Shown piece after piece: positions 16,301-25,590 of a stretch of DNA of 64,000 nucleotides (its first letter is position 1; each line of letters opens with the position of its first letter). The translations under genes and the position numbers were made by a program. The notes under the pieces were generated by a model, which was not told where the DNA came from, did no database searches, and saw nothing but the letters and a program-made list of their open reading frames with translations. Source of the stretch: an uncultured Chryseobacterium sp. (GTDB lineage: Bacteria > Bacteroidota > Bacteroidia > Flavobacteriales > Weeksellaceae); the NCBI GenBank assembly GCA_913775525.1, contig CAJYLH010000008.1:1-64000 (forward strand), in the 5' to 3' direction.

Positions 16301-17068
16301 TTACCGCTCCACCCATTCCCGGAATGCAGCCGTGGTGTTCTGGCTGGTTTTAAGATGGTTTTCATATCCTGTTAGCTGTATAGCCAGAATATTTTTATTG
16401 TAGCGCTGTATTTTTTCCACATAGATTTTATGAACGATTTCACTCCGGTTGATCCGGAAAAAATCTGCCGGGTTCAGCTGTTCTTCAATCTCCTTTAAAG
16501 TGGATGCGGACAGCAGGTGCTTCTTCCCTGTTTTATCATGGGCAAAAACAATTCCTTCATCAGCTTCAAAATAGGCAATCTGCCCGGTTTCGAGGAAATA
16601 CATTCCCTGAGTACTGCTGATCGTAAAACGTTTTTTATACGGTTGCCCGGATAGATTCTGACTGATCAGTTGAGCCAGGTCATCTATGGCTGTTTTTTGT
16701 TTTGGCGGTGATTGCGTCAGCAGGATATATTTATCCCAGGCTTTCCGGAAACGTTCCTGCGAAAACGGTTTCAGGAGGTAGGCAATCCCGTTGCTGTCGA
16801 AGGCCTCCATCCAGAAATGGTCATACGCCGTGGTGAAGATAACGGGACAGGACACAGGAACTTCGGCATAGATTTCAAAAGCATTCCCATCCAGCAGTTC
16901 GATGTCTGAAAAGATAAGGTCAGGCTGATGGTTTTCCAGGAATGCGATGGAGGCCTGCACCGTGTCCAGCTCTGCGATCACTTCGGTAGCAAGGTTTAAT
17001 CCGTCAATAAACCGTTTCAGTTTTTTCCTGGCCGGTATTTCGTCTTCTATGATGAGGATCTTGATCAT
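16301..17068 (-). CDS. LytTR-family response regulator
   Basis: A 255-aa two-component regulator. The receiver domain covers residues 1-115, with acidic pair E8/D9, phospho-acceptor D55 (LIFSDIELLDG), T79/T80 and K100 (LLKPFS). A LytTR DNA-binding domain occupies about 150-255 (ISSTQGMYFLETGQIAYFEA; FFRINRSEIVHKIYV). Its start overlaps the stop of the sensor kinase gene by 4 bp, so the pair is coupled. LytTR regulators bind direct repeats upstream of targets, which cannot be identified here. Confidence 0.94.
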   Translation of the reverse strand: MIKILIIEDEIPARKKLKRFIDGLNLATEVIAELDTVQASIAFLENHQPDLIFSDIELLDGNAFEIYAEVPVSCPVIFTTAYDHFWMEAFDSNGIAYLLKPFSQERFRKAWDKYILLTQSPPKQKTAIDDLAQLISQNLSGQPYKKRFTISSTQGMYFLETGQIAYFEADEGIVFAHDKTGKKHLLSASTLKEIEEQLNPADFFRINRSEIVHKIYVEKIQRYNKNILAIQLTGYENHLKTSQNTTAAFREWVER

Positions 17069-18096
17069 GGGTTCTGTGAATGGATAATGGGAATGCGTAT
17101 AGAAAATATTTCATTTGAACGGTTGATTTCAACAGGTTGCTGAATCAAAATCCGGTATTGCTCGTCCAGGTTTTTCAGCGCCCGCCCGGATAGGGGTTTG
17201 GCATTCCTTTTCAGGTTGATATTGTTTGAAACTAAAATATACTCGTTAATGTCTATGGCAATCACCACAGGATTTTCTTCGGTTCCCAGGTTATGCTGGA
17301 CGGCATTTTCAATCAGGAGCTGCAACGTCAAAGGGACGACATACCCATTGCTGTTGTCCATGTTAAAAGTAAGCTGATAGGCATTTCCGTACCGGTACCG
17401 GATCAGGCTGAAATACTGCCGGGCAAAGTCGGCTTCTTCATCAATGGTGACCAGTTCCTTTTCAGAAACTTTCAGGACATAGCGATACATATCGGCAAAT
17501 TCATTCAGGAAACCGGAGGCCTGTTCTTTATCCTCGTCAATCAGCTGATCCAAAACGTTAAGGTTGTTGAACAGGAAATGCGGATTGAGCTGGTTTTTCA
17601 GTTGGTTGATTTTGCTTTTCGCCAGCGCCTCATTATATGCCAGTAGTTTCCGGTATTGTTCCTTGTTATGCTGGTAGTAATAATAGGCCAGGAAAAATCC
17701 GCCGTAGATGATCCCGTCCAGGAAATCGGAAAACAGCGCGTAGGTAAATGCCTGCCGGTTGAAATTCCGTTCCACCGTATCGAAGGCAAGGGCAATCGCC
17801 AATCCTATCACCTTCATGGAAACCATATACGTCACCAGCGATGCCCCGAATATTTTCAGCAGGACTTTCCTGCCCAGCACACCGGAACCGTTCCATTTCC
17901 CGATGAAATACAGCATGACCCAGAACAGGATGCCTGCATTCAGCAGTGTCATGAGTGCCGCTTCGGGCGTAAAAATATAGGCATTGATTTCCTGCCAGAC
18001 CATCATGCGCGTATATATGGACTGTACATAAGCAAAGATCAGGATAAACAGCAGGAAGTACCGGTTCTTATAAGCTTTTTGTATGATACTTTTCAT
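17065..18096 (-). CDS. LytS-type sensor histidine kinase
   Basis: A 343-aa membrane sensor kinase. The N-terminal ~145 residues carry four hydrophobic segments (YFLLFILIFAYVQSIY, AALMTLLNAGILFWVMLYFI, LVTYMVSMKVIGLAIALAF, FLDGIIYGGFFLAYYYY). A short linker leads to the His_kinase domain with phospho-accepting H173 in LNPHFLFNNLNVL. The ATP-binding N box is LLIENAVQHN. There are no periplasmic sensor domains of size. It forms a two-gene unit with the overlapping LytTR regulator. The signal is unknown. Confidence 0.93.
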   Translation of the reverse strand: MKSIIQKAYKNRYFLLFILIFAYVQSIYTRMMVWQEINAYIFTPEAALMTLLNAGILFWVMLYFIGKWNGSGVLGRKVLLKIFGASLVTYMVSMKVIGLAIALAFDTVERNFNRQAFTYALFSDFLDGIIYGGFFLAYYYYQHNKEQYRKLLAYNEALAKSKINQLKNQLNPHFLFNNLNVLDQLIDEDKEQASGFLNEFADMYRYVLKVSEKELVTIDEEADFARQYFSLIRYRYGNAYQLTFNMDNSNGYVVPLTLQLLIENAVQHNLGTEENPVVIAIDINEYILVSNNINLKRNAKPLSGRALKNLDEQYRILIQQPVEINRSNEIFSIRIPIIHSQNP

Positions 18097-18159
18097 CGGG
18101 TTTTCAGAATCGTAAGGTACAAAATAGCCTGTGGATTCACAGGCCGGTTGTTGATGTTT

Positions 18160-18903
18160 TTATTTCTTTTCCGGGAACGATGCCATGACTTTCCCGTTGT
18201 CATCGTAAAAATCCAGTTTTGCCTGGTTGTTTTTATCGACGTAGAACATGGCTTTCGGTGATCCTTTGTCGTCAAAAAGGAATAGTCCGTTATTTAAACT
18301 CCTCGATTTTCCCAGCATTACACGGGGAACGCCGCCAATCAGTCCCTGGGTTTCATATTCCCGGTACTTCCGCCTGGCTGCTTCAGGATCTTTTTTACCG
18401 ATCTCATTCAGCTCTTTCATGATGTCCATGGTCTTTACCTGCGATTCTTTTGCCGGACGGTCATTGAAAGCCAGCGTGGAGCCGACAAACCTCTGGTCTC
18501 CTTTCCCGACATCCTGCGTCAGCAGCTGCATCACCTGGTCACCGTCGTACTGGTCATAGGTCAGCGAAAGCCCGGATTCGTGGCCGTTTTCGGTCTTTTT
18601 ACCATCATAGATAAAACCTCCGCATTCTATGCCTTCTTCATTAAAGAACAGCATGCCCGAACGTTTTTTCCGGTCTTCATTAACGGCGAGCCCGTTGATT
18701 TTAGTCTTTCCATTCGGGAAGCGGCCTACGTTGGTTAGGATCATCTTTACAGTACCGTCTTTTTCTACAATATTGATCCGTTCCACATCAATTTCACTGA
18801 ATTTCTGGTTCCCGCCTGTTTTAAACGCCGAGGCGAAAATAAAAATCATCCCGCAGGCAGTAGCCGCTGCAAAAGTCCTTAAAAACACCAATTCTCTGTT
18901 CAT
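18160..18903 (-). CDS. exported protein of unknown function
   Basis: A 247-aa protein with an N-terminal hydrophobic segment (LRTFAAATACGMIFIFASAF), a signal peptide or anchor. The mature part is a chain of short beta elements rich in Gly and Asp (GLFLFDDKGSPKAMFYVDKN, KLDFYDDNGKVMAS). This recurring hydrophobic-DDxG pattern suggests a small beta-solenoid or propeller-like fold. No catalytic residues are recognised. It lies 64 bp upstream of the sensor kinase gene on the same strand and may be expressed with the two-component pair. Confidence 0.7.
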   Translation of the reverse strand: MNRELVFLRTFAAATACGMIFIFASAFKTGGNQKFSEIDVERINIVEKDGTVKMILTNVGRFPNGKTKINGLAVNEDRKKRSGMLFFNEEGIECGGFIYDGKKTENGHESGLSLTYDQYDGDQVMQLLTQDVGKGDQRFVGSTLAFNDRPAKESQVKTMDIMKELNEIGKKDPEAARRKYREYETQGLIGGVPRVMLGKSRSLNNGLFLFDDKGSPKAMFYVDKNNQAKLDFYDDNGKVMASFPEKK

Positions 18904-18930
18904 TTCTATTGATTTAAAAGATTAATGAAG

Positions 18931-18938
18931 CAAAAGTA
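18931..18938 (-). promoter_or_regulatory. promoter -7 box of the exported-protein gene
   Basis: The minus strand reads TACTTTTG (TAnnTTTG), 28 nt upstream of the start at 18903. Confidence 0.5.
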
Positions 18939-19060
18939 TGATCCTGCTTACCATTAAAGAACAGCAAAACATTCAGCTCAGGAATAAAACCGGTGAACGC
19001 AGGAAAAATGAAAATTAAGGGCATCAGAAGCTACACTCCTTATCCGGCTTACTGCTTTAA

Positions 19061-19567
19061 TTATTTCTTAGTCTTATCCGTTGTATTTTTCTTCTTCGTT
19101 TTCTTCGCCTTCCTGAACTCCCACGGCGATACCGCATTCTTATCCGCCCAGAGGCCCAGCTTTTTCAACTTTGCTTCATCCTGGAGTTTCTGGAGTTCCG
19201 TATTCTTGGAAGCCTTAAAATACCACCAGCCGAAACCGGCCCTGACAATCTCCCTGGAGAGGTATTTATCATTGTCATAGAAGACACCCGCGACTGTTCT
19301 TCCGTACCGGTCATTCCCTACTTTGTAAAAGGTAACCGTTTTCCCGAAAACCTGTCCGGCCGTAAACTGCCTGGCCGCTTTCCCGAATGCCTGGCTGTCT
19401 TCAGGGCAATCTACCTCGGCCAGCCGTAAGGTCTGCTGGGTATTGTCGGAGAGCAGGACCACCACGGTATCCCCGTCTTTGATTTTTATTACTTTGCCAC
19501 GGGTCTGCGAGTATACCAGAACCGACATTAAAAAGGCAACGGCAGAAAGCATTGTTTTCATCAGCAT
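19061..19567 (-). CDS. secreted thermonuclease-family (SNase-like) nuclease
   Basis: A 168-aa protein with signal peptide (MLMKTMLSAVAFLMSVLVYS) and a single SNase/OB-fold domain from about 22 to 150. The core motifs are present: KIKDGDTVVVLL, LRLAEVDCPED (catalytic Arg and Asp), KVGNDRYGRTVAGVF and AGFGWWYFKAS, plus a Lys-rich tail. Such enzymes degrade extracellular DNA or RNA, and the active-site residues appear conserved. It is monocistronic with a promoter box at 19657-19664 and an ~80-nt leader. Confidence 0.9.
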   Translation of the reverse strand: MLMKTMLSAVAFLMSVLVYSQTRGKVIKIKDGDTVVVLLSDNTQQTLRLAEVDCPEDSQAFGKAARQFTAGQVFGKTVTFYKVGNDRYGRTVAGVFYDNDKYLSREIVRAGFGWWYFKASKNTELQKLQDEAKLKKLGLWADKNAVSPWEFRKAKKTKKKNTTDKTKK

Positions 19568-19656
19568 CGATTATATATTCAGGATTATTTCAGCATCTGT
19601 GACCCGGAAACCAGGACTGCCGGTAAAGGCGCCATGGCTCCGGGATTTTGAGCCTG

Positions 19657-19664
19657 CAAAGATA
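19657..19664 (-). promoter_or_regulatory. promoter -7 box of the nuclease gene
   Basis: The minus strand reads TATCTTTG about 90 nt upstream of the start at 19567. In the gap 19568-19928 I see only this and the divergent acpP promoter. Confidence 0.5.
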
Positions 19665-19890
19665 CAGTATTTGGGTTGGCGTCATCACTTCGGCATATAA
19701 AATTCTGTACAAACAGATCCCGATATACCCATCTGGTAAACTTATTGCTTGGGTAAAAGAACATTAAACAACATTTCAGGTGCCGAAATATAAACCTCTG
19801 AAAACGAAAAAACTATATCCAATCTCTACGAAAGTACCATACTAACACCACAAAAAAGAGCAAAAAAATGTTTTATCGTAAAGAATTTTA

Positions 19891-19898
19891 TATATTTG
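19891..19898 (+). promoter_or_regulatory. promoter -7 box of acpP-fabF-rnc
   Basis: TATATTTG on the plus strand, 31 nt upstream of the acpP ATG. Confidence 0.65.
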
Positions 19899-19928
19899 CA
19901 CCATCTAACAATTAAAAAAATATTTACT

Positions 19929-20168
19929 ATGTCAGACATTGCATCAAGAGTAAAAGCTATCATCGCTGATAAGCTTGACGTTGAAGAAAAAGAAGTAACT
20001 CCTGAAGCTAGCTTCACCAATGATTTAGGAGCTGATTCATTAGATACAGTTGAATTGATCATGGAATTCGAAAAAGAATTCAACATCCAAATCCCTGATG
20101 ATCAGGCTGAAAAAATTACTACTGTAGGACATGCTATTGCTTACATTGAGGAAGTAGTAAATAAATAA
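19929..20168 (+). CDS. acpP: acyl carrier protein
   Basis: A 79-aa acidic four-helix protein that carries growing acyl chains on a 4'-phosphopantetheine arm in type II fatty-acid synthesis. The attachment site is S37 in [12 protein letters not shown]. The start is set by the ATG at 19929, after the promoter box. It is followed after 33 bp by fabF, the classical acpP-fabF-rnc order, so carrier, condensing enzyme and RNase III share an operon. Confidence 0.98.
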   Translation: MSDIASRVKAIIADKLDVEEKEVTPEASFTNDLGADSLDTVELIMEFEKEFNIQIPDDQAEKITTVGHAIAYIEEVVNK

Positions 20169-20201
20169 TATTCTTCAACAAGAACATTTTAAAAAAAGTT
20201 T

Positions 20202-21446
20202 ATGGAATTAAAAAGAGTAGTTGTAACCGGTTTTGGCGCACTAACACCGATTGGAAATAATGCGAAGGATTACTGGGAAAATCTTGTGAAAGGTGAGAGC
20301 GGTGCAGCTCCGATTACTCTTTTTGATGCCACAAACTTTAAAACGAAATTTGCCTGCGAGGTAAAAGGTTTCGATCCTCTGAACTATTTCGACAAGAAAG
20401 AAGCGAAGAAGATGGACCGTAACACGCAGTTCGGAATGGTAGCCGCCAGGGAAGCCGTAAAGCATTCCAGGATTATTGAAGACCAGGTAGACAAAAACAG
20501 GGTCGGCGTAATCTGGGGTTCAGGAATCGGCGGACTGGAAACATTTGAAAATGAAGTATTAGGCTGGGCGAATACGGATATCCCAAGATTCAACCCGTTC
20601 TTCATTCCTAAAATGATTGCGGACATTACTCCCGGACACATCTCAATTGAATACGGATTCCACGGGCCTAACTACACAACAGTTTCTGCCTGTGCATCAT
20701 CAGCCAACGCCTTAATCGATTCCAAGATGCTTATCCAGCTGGGTAAAGCAGATGTTATTGTGTGCGGAGGCTCCGAAGCTGCCGTTACGGCGAGCGGTGT
20801 AGGCGGTTTCAATGCGATGATGGCATTGTCTACAAGAAATGACGATCCTACCACAGCTTCAAGGCCTTTTGACAAAGACAGGGACGGATTTGTATTAGGG
20901 GAAGGAGCAGGATGCATCATCCTTGAAGAGTATGAGCACGCCGTAAAACGTGGTGCTACGATTTATGCGGAATTGACCGGCGGAGGAATGAGTGCAGATG
21001 CACACCACATGACCGCGCCGCACCCTGAAGGATTAGGTGCTTACCTGGTTATGAAAAACTGTCTGGAAGACGCGGGATTAACTACTGATGAAGTAGACCA
21101 TATCAACATGCATGGTACCTCTACTCCATTAGGAGACATCGCAGAATCCAGCGCTATTTCAAGACTTTTGGGAGAGCATGCCTATGACATTCAGATCAAT
21201 TCCACCAAGTCCATGACCGGGCACTTATTGGGTGCTGCAGGCGTGATTGAGGCTATTGCTGCGTTAGGAACTATTATTCATGGTGTTGTTCCTCCTACCA
21301 TCAATCATTTCACTGATGATGAAAATATAGACAGCAGGCTGAACTTTACTTTCAACCACGCTGTACAGAAGGATGTAAAGGTAGCCATGAGCAATACATT
21401 CGGATTCGGCGGGCACAATGCCTGCGTTCTGTTTAAGAAAATCTAA
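20202..21446 (+). CDS. fabF: beta-ketoacyl-ACP synthase II
   Basis: A 414-aa KAS II condensing enzyme of fatty-acid elongation. The thiolase-fold catalytic triad is visible: C164 in VSACASSANA, His in NMHGTSTPLGD (about 304) and His in STKSMTGHLLGAAG (about 340). The C-terminal GFGGHNA loop is conserved. Full length. It sits between acpP and rnc in the same operon (33 bp and 9 bp spacing). Confidence 0.98.
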   Translation: MELKRVVVTGFGALTPIGNNAKDYWENLVKGESGAAPITLFDATNFKTKFACEVKGFDPLNYFDKKEAKKMDRNTQFGMVAAREAVKHSRIIEDQVDKNRVGVIWGSGIGGLETFENEVLGWANTDIPRFNPFFIPKMIADITPGHISIEYGFHGPNYTTVSACASSANALIDSKMLIQLGKADVIVCGGSEAAVTASGVGGFNAMMALSTRNDDPTTASRPFDKDRDGFVLGEGAGCIILEEYEHAVKRGATIYAELTGGGMSADAHHMTAPHPEGLGAYLVMKNCLEDAGLTTDEVDHINMHGTSTPLGDIAESSAISRLLGEHAYDIQINSTKSMTGHLLGAAGVIEAIAALGTIIHGVVPPTINHFTDDENIDSRLNFTFNHAVQKDVKVAMSNTFGFGGHNACVLFKKI

Positions 21447-21455
21447 ATCTACTGA

Positions 21456-22220
21456 ATGGAGTTACAGAAATACTTTTCTAAATTCCTTCTCAAACAAAGA
21501 AAAAAGCAATTAACGGAGAGAGATTATTTCCTCAGTACCGAACTTACGAAAATGTTAGGGACCGAGGTGCAGAATATCGCGCTCTACCGTGAAGCCTTTT
21601 CTTTGAAAAGCTCGTCTAAAAACCAGGACGGCAGCAATTATGAGCGCCTTGAATTTCTGGGCGACTCGGTTTTGGGGGCTGTGATCTCATGCCACCTGTT
21701 TCATACGTATCCTCAGGCTAATGAAGGATACCTTACCCAGATGAAATCCAAGATTGTGAACAGGAAAAACCTGAACAAGCTGGGAGAAGACCTGAAACTT
21801 ACAGACTTCCTGCAAAAACAGAACTCTGTAGCGTTAGGGGAAAACATCTGCGGGAACCTTTTTGAAGCACTGGTAGGAGCAGTCTACCTGGACTTCCAGT
21901 ACGAAACCTGTAAAAAGATTATCCTCGAAAGGCTCCTCACGCCTTCCGAAATCAACAAGCTGGAAAATAAAATCGTCAGCTACAAAGGTTTGCTGCTGGA
22001 ATGGAGCCAGAAGAAAAAGCTGAATATAAAATATGAAACCTGCGAAGAAATACAGGTAAATAAAGCGACGGTGTTTCGCTGCCATGTCTGGCTCGGGGAT
22101 GAGAAAATTGCCAATGCAACGGAAACGTCCAAAAAGAAGGCGGAAGAGAAAGCAGCACAGAGGGCATTTTATATTTTAAACAAAAAAGAAAATATACTTG
22201 GAAATTCAAAAACTATATGA
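21456..22220 (+). CDS. rnc: ribonuclease III
   Basis: A 254-aa endoribonuclease that cleaves double-stranded RNA, including rRNA precursors. The signature YERLEFLGDSVLGAVIS (about 66-82) holds the metal-binding acidic residues; a second acidic site is ENICGNLFEALVGAVYLD. The C-terminal ~70 residues form a dsRNA-binding domain ending EEKAAQRAFYIL. It lies 9 bp downstream of fabF and overlaps the next gene by 23 bp. Confidence 0.96.
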   Translation: MELQKYFSKFLLKQRKKQLTERDYFLSTELTKMLGTEVQNIALYREAFSLKSSSKNQDGSNYERLEFLGDSVLGAVISCHLFHTYPQANEGYLTQMKSKIVNRKNLNKLGEDLKLTDFLQKQNSVALGENICGNLFEALVGAVYLDFQYETCKKIILERLLTPSEINKLENKIVSYKGLLLEWSQKKKLNIKYETCEEIQVNKATVFRCHVWLGDEKIANATETSKKKAEEKAAQRAFYILNKKENILGNSKTI

Positions 22221-22671
22221 TGTAGACGATACGGAATTTGAAAATATTGCCATAGGATTGGTAAGATTAGTCAAACATATCCCTGATCATGAGTTTTTTT
22301 ATAAAATCAACCTGAATAACGACCTCGTTTTTTCCAGAAAGCAAGACATCGTATTCCACGGTACACACTATGATTATTTTTTTCCAAGGTTCCAGGCCTA
22401 TCACAAGCACAGCCGCACCTGCTTTACTTTTATTTCCAACCGGTCTTCAGAAAGCAGACAGAAAAAACTACAGACCGAGCTCTTTTCAGACGAAGACAAC
22501 ATTAAATTTTTATTAAATAATCAGGTCGATGTGGAATATATTCTGCATAGTTCGGAACAATTTCCTGATTTTTCCTTAATTTTGCTCCCTGAAAATCTTG
22601 TGTTTCCGATTCAAGATTATACATTAGGTTCCAGCGAGGAACTGTATCAAATTATCCAGTATTATGAATAA
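22198..22671 (+). CDS. IPExxxVDY family protein
   Basis: A 157-aa Bacteroidetes-specific protein of unknown function. The family motif appears here as LPENLVFPIQDY near residues 133-144. The start is TTG at 22198, overlapping the end of rnc; no ATG is available near the N-terminus (EIQKLYDVDDTEFENIAIGL). It overlaps pyk by 8 bp, so rnc, this gene and pyk are tightly coupled. In my knowledge this gene commonly sits between rnc and pyk in Flavobacteriia. Confidence 0.85.
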   Translation: MEIQKLYDVDDTEFENIAIGLVRLVKHIPDHEFFYKINLNNDLVFSRKQDIVFHGTHYDYFFPRFQAYHKHSRTCFTFISNRSSESRQKKLQTELFSDEDNIKFLLNNQVDVEYILHSSEQFPDFSLILLPENLVFPIQDYTLGSSEELYQIIQYYE

Positions 22672-24109
22672 GTATTTAAAGAAAACAAAAATTATTGCGA
22701 CACTTGGGCCGGCTTCATCATCAAAAGAAGTCATGTTAGGATTAATGAAGGCAGGTGTTGATATTTTCAGAATAAATTTTTCACATGCAGATTACGACCT
22801 GGTACGAAGCAATATAGACATCATCAGAGAACTTAACCAGGAGTACGGCTTTTCTGTAGGGATCCTGGGAGACCTTCAGGGACCTAAACTGAGAGTAGGG
22901 GTAGTAAAGGAAGGTTCATACCTGAATCCGGGAGATATCCTTACCTTCACCAACGAGAAAATCGAAGGGGATTCTACAAAAGTATACATGACGTACCAAC
23001 AGTTCCCTCAGGATGTAAAAGTAGGGGAAAGAATCCTTATCGACGATGGAAAACTGGTACTGGAAGTTACCGAAACCAACCAGATTGATACGGTAAAGGC
23101 CAAAACCATCCAGGGAGGACCGTTAAGCTCTAAAAAAGGGGTTAACCTTCCGAACACAAACGTTTCGCTTCCTGCATTAACAGACAAAGACATCCAGGAT
23201 GCCAACTTCATGCTGGATATGGAAGTGGACTGGATTGCCCTTTCCTTCGTGCGTCATGCCCAGGATATCATCGACCTTAAAGAACTGATCTCCAAGCATC
23301 CGAACGGAATATTCAAAACCCCGATCATCGCCAAAATTGAAAAGCCGGAAGGCGTAAAAAATATCGACGAAATCTTACTGGAGTGCGACGGACTGATGGT
23401 TGCCCGTGGAGATTTGGGAGTAGAGGTACCGATGGAAGAAGTTCCTGCCATCCAGAAAACGCTGGTGGAAAAAGCAAGGTTCTATTCCAAACCGGTGATC
23501 ATTGCCACCCAGATGATGGAAACGATGATCAACAGCTTAACGCCTACCAGAGCAGAAGTAAATGACGTTGCCAACTCCGTACTGGATGGTGCCGATGCGG
23601 TAATGCTTTCCGGGGAAACTTCTGTGGGAAGATATCCGGTACAGGTGGTGGAAAACATGGCAAAAATCGTTAAGAATATTGAAATGACGCATTTTTACCA
23701 GCATAAGAACGAACCGATTGAAAAAGACTTTAACTGTATCGACGAAAGGTTCATTACGAACAGGGTATGCCTTGCTGCTGTAAGAATTGCCAAGACCACG
23801 AATGTTTCTGCCATCGTTACGTTAACGAGTTCAGGATATACGGCATTCCAGCTTTCAGCACACCGTCCGAATTCCCATATCATCGTTTACAGCGGTAACA
23901 AAAAGGTTATCACCATGCTGAACCTTCTTTGGGGTGTTCACGCGTATTACTATGACATGAAGAAATCTACCGATGAAACCATTATTCAGGTGAATATGCT
24001 GACGCATAATTACGGATATATCGAGAGTGGTGACTTCGTAATCAACATCAATGCTACCCCATCGTATGAAGGCGGTAAAACCAATACCCTGCGTTTAACG
24101 ACAGTATAA
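22664..24109 (+). CDS. pyk: pyruvate kinase
   Basis: A 481-aa glycolytic enzyme converting phosphoenolpyruvate and ADP to pyruvate and ATP. The N-terminal KTKIIATLGPASS, the B domain (about 70-170), the catalytic signature IIAKIEKPEGVKNIDEI and the GLMVARGDLGVEVP loop are all present, as is the K+/Mg2+ segment TQMMETMI. The C-terminal domain (about 350-481) is of normal size. It starts inside the preceding gene and is followed by a strong terminator. Confidence 0.97.
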   Translation: MNKYLKKTKIIATLGPASSSKEVMLGLMKAGVDIFRINFSHADYDLVRSNIDIIRELNQEYGFSVGILGDLQGPKLRVGVVKEGSYLNPGDILTFTNEKIEGDSTKVYMTYQQFPQDVKVGERILIDDGKLVLEVTETNQIDTVKAKTIQGGPLSSKKGVNLPNTNVSLPALTDKDIQDANFMLDMEVDWIALSFVRHAQDIIDLKELISKHPNGIFKTPIIAKIEKPEGVKNIDEILLECDGLMVARGDLGVEVPMEEVPAIQKTLVEKARFYSKPVIIATQMMETMINSLTPTRAEVNDVANSVLDGADAVMLSGETSVGRYPVQVVENMAKIVKNIEMTHFYQHKNEPIEKDFNCIDERFITNRVCLAAVRIAKTTNVSAIVTLTSSGYTAFQLSAHRPNSHIIVYSGNKKVITMLNLLWGVHAYYYDMKKSTDETIIQVNMLTHNYGYIESGDFVININATPSYEGGKTNTLRLTTV

Positions 24110-24151
24110 GTATCGGCCTAAAAAGTAAAAAGCTCATGGCTTTATAAACAA

Positions 24152-24177
24152 AACTCCGGAATATCCGGAGTTTTTTT
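24152..24177 (+). terminator. rho-independent terminator of the acpP-pyk operon
   Basis: AACTCCGGA / TCCGGAGTT 9-bp stem with ATA loop and seven T residues after it, 43 bp past the pyk stop. Confidence 0.9.
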
Positions 24178-24197
24178 GTTTTATAGGATTGATCTGA

Positions 24198-25499
24198 TCA
24201 GTTGCCTACTACGGTCCTTGGCGTGACAAACTCACGTAAAGCCAGTAAAGAAAGCTCTGTTCCATATCCGGAAGACTTTGTGCCACCGAACGGAAAACGC
24301 GGGTCAGAACTGGTCATTCTGTTGATATTAACAGTGCCGGATTCCAGGTTCTCAATGAATAATCTCTGGCGTTCCTTGTCTTTTGTCCATACGGAATTGG
24401 AAAGCCCGAAAGGAATATCATTGGCAATCCTAACTGCTTCTTCGTCATTCTGAGCGGTCAGCACCATTCCTAAAGGCCCGAAAAGCTCCTCCTTCAAAAT
24501 AGGATTTCCCGGATTGACCCGGATCAATCCCGGATTAAAGGCATTCTCAGATACCCTTTCCAGAGGCAGGATGATTTCCGCTCCGTTTTCCAGGGCTTTG
24601 TTGAACTGCTTTTCCAGATCATCCGCAAGGTCTGCCCTGGCCATACCGGAAATTTTAGTTTCCTTATCCATGGGATCTCCCGGAACAAACTTTTTATATT
24701 CCTCAATAAACTTCGGCAGGAATGTTTCCTCGATTTTCTCATCAATGATAAAACGCTTGGCAGCCACACACGTCTGTCCACAATTCTGTAACCTGGCCTG
24801 TGCGCCTACTTTGGCGGCTTCATCAAGATCCGCATCGCTCAACACGATGAAGGCATCGCTTCCACCGAGTTCCAGCAAGGATTTTTTAATATTCTGTCCT
24901 GCAATGGAAGCCACTTCCCCACCTGCTTTTTCACTTCCGGTAAGGCTGACTCCATGAATGGCTTTATGTTCGAGTATTTCTTTGACTTCCCCGTGCCCTA
25001 CCTCAAGGTTCTGGAAAATACCTTCGGGAAAGCCTGCTTCCAGGAATACCTGCTCAATGGCATTCCCGCTGCCAAAGCAGATCGATGCATGTTTCAGCAC
25101 CACGGTATTGCCGGCAAGGATGGCGGGAACCGCAAACCTGAGGACCTGCCAGAAAGGAAAATTCCATGGCATTACCCCCAAAATCACCCCTTTGGGCACA
25201 TACTGGATCTCTGAATAGTGGAACTCGGAATCCACTTTCTCCGGCTTCAGGATGTTTTCAGCTTCGGCATAATAGTTCATCATCAGAACGCATTTCTCCA
25301 CTTCCGCCACCGACTGTGCAATCGGTTTGTTCATTTCGGTAGTAATGATCTTACCGAACTTTTCAGCATCGGCTGACAGCAGTGCTGCTGCCTTAGCGAT
25401 CAGTTTCTGTCTTTCTTCAAAAGGCACTTTTTTCCATTCGTTGAAGGCCAGATCCGCTTTAAGGATTTTATTTTCAATCAATTGATCCATAATATACAT
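24198..25499 (-). CDS. NAD(P)-dependent aldehyde dehydrogenase, succinate-semialdehyde type
   Basis: A 433-aa enzyme of the ALDH superfamily; a second Met at 25490 (MDQLIENKILKA) is an alternative start. Catalytic C244 in QNCGQTCVAAKRF, general base E210 (SLLELGGSDAF), N113 (MPWNFPFWQ) and cofactor K136 are present. The sequence is closest in style to the shorter YneI/Sad-like succinate-semialdehyde dehydrogenases. It lies on the same strand as hutG and hutI but is separated from hutG by 91 bp. Substrate specificity is inferred from subfamily. Confidence 0.85.
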   Translation of the reverse strand: MYIMDQLIENKILKADLAFNEWKKVPFEERQKLIAKAAALLSADAEKFGKIITTEMNKPIAQSVAEVEKCVLMMNYYAEAENILKPEKVDSEFHYSEIQYVPKGVILGVMPWNFPFWQVLRFAVPAILAGNTVVLKHASICFGSGNAIEQVFLEAGFPEGIFQNLEVGHGEVKEILEHKAIHGVSLTGSEKAGGEVASIAGQNIKKSLLELGGSDAFIVLSDADLDEAAKVGAQARLQNCGQTCVAAKRFIIDEKIEETFLPKFIEEYKKFVPGDPMDKETKISGMARADLADDLEKQFNKALENGAEIILPLERVSENAFNPGLIRVNPGNPILKEELFGPLGMVLTAQNDEEAVRIANDIPFGLSNSVWTKDKERQRLFIENLESGTVNINRMTSSDPRFPFGGTKSSGYGTELSLLALREFVTPRTVVGN

Positions 25500-25501
25500 T
25501 T

Positions 25502-25518
25502 TGTTTCAGAATGAAACA
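25502..25518. promoter_or_regulatory. 17-bp palindrome at the aldehyde dehydrogenase start, possible operator
   Basis: TGTTTCA-GAA-TGAAACA is a perfect 7+3+7 inverted repeat ending 2 bp from the ATG at 25499. It is positioned to bind a dimeric repressor or form a hairpin over the start. No matching regulator gene is in the window. Confidence 0.3.
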
Positions 25519-25590
25519 GGTTAATCTTTCATTTAAATTTTATCTGTAATCCCGGAATGGCAGGTTATAATTCCTGATCATCAGTCTCCG

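Noticed and set aside
17656-18261. 201-codon plus-strand frame opposite the sensor kinase gene
   Set aside because: It is antisense to clear LytS-type coding sequence and has no recognisable protein features.
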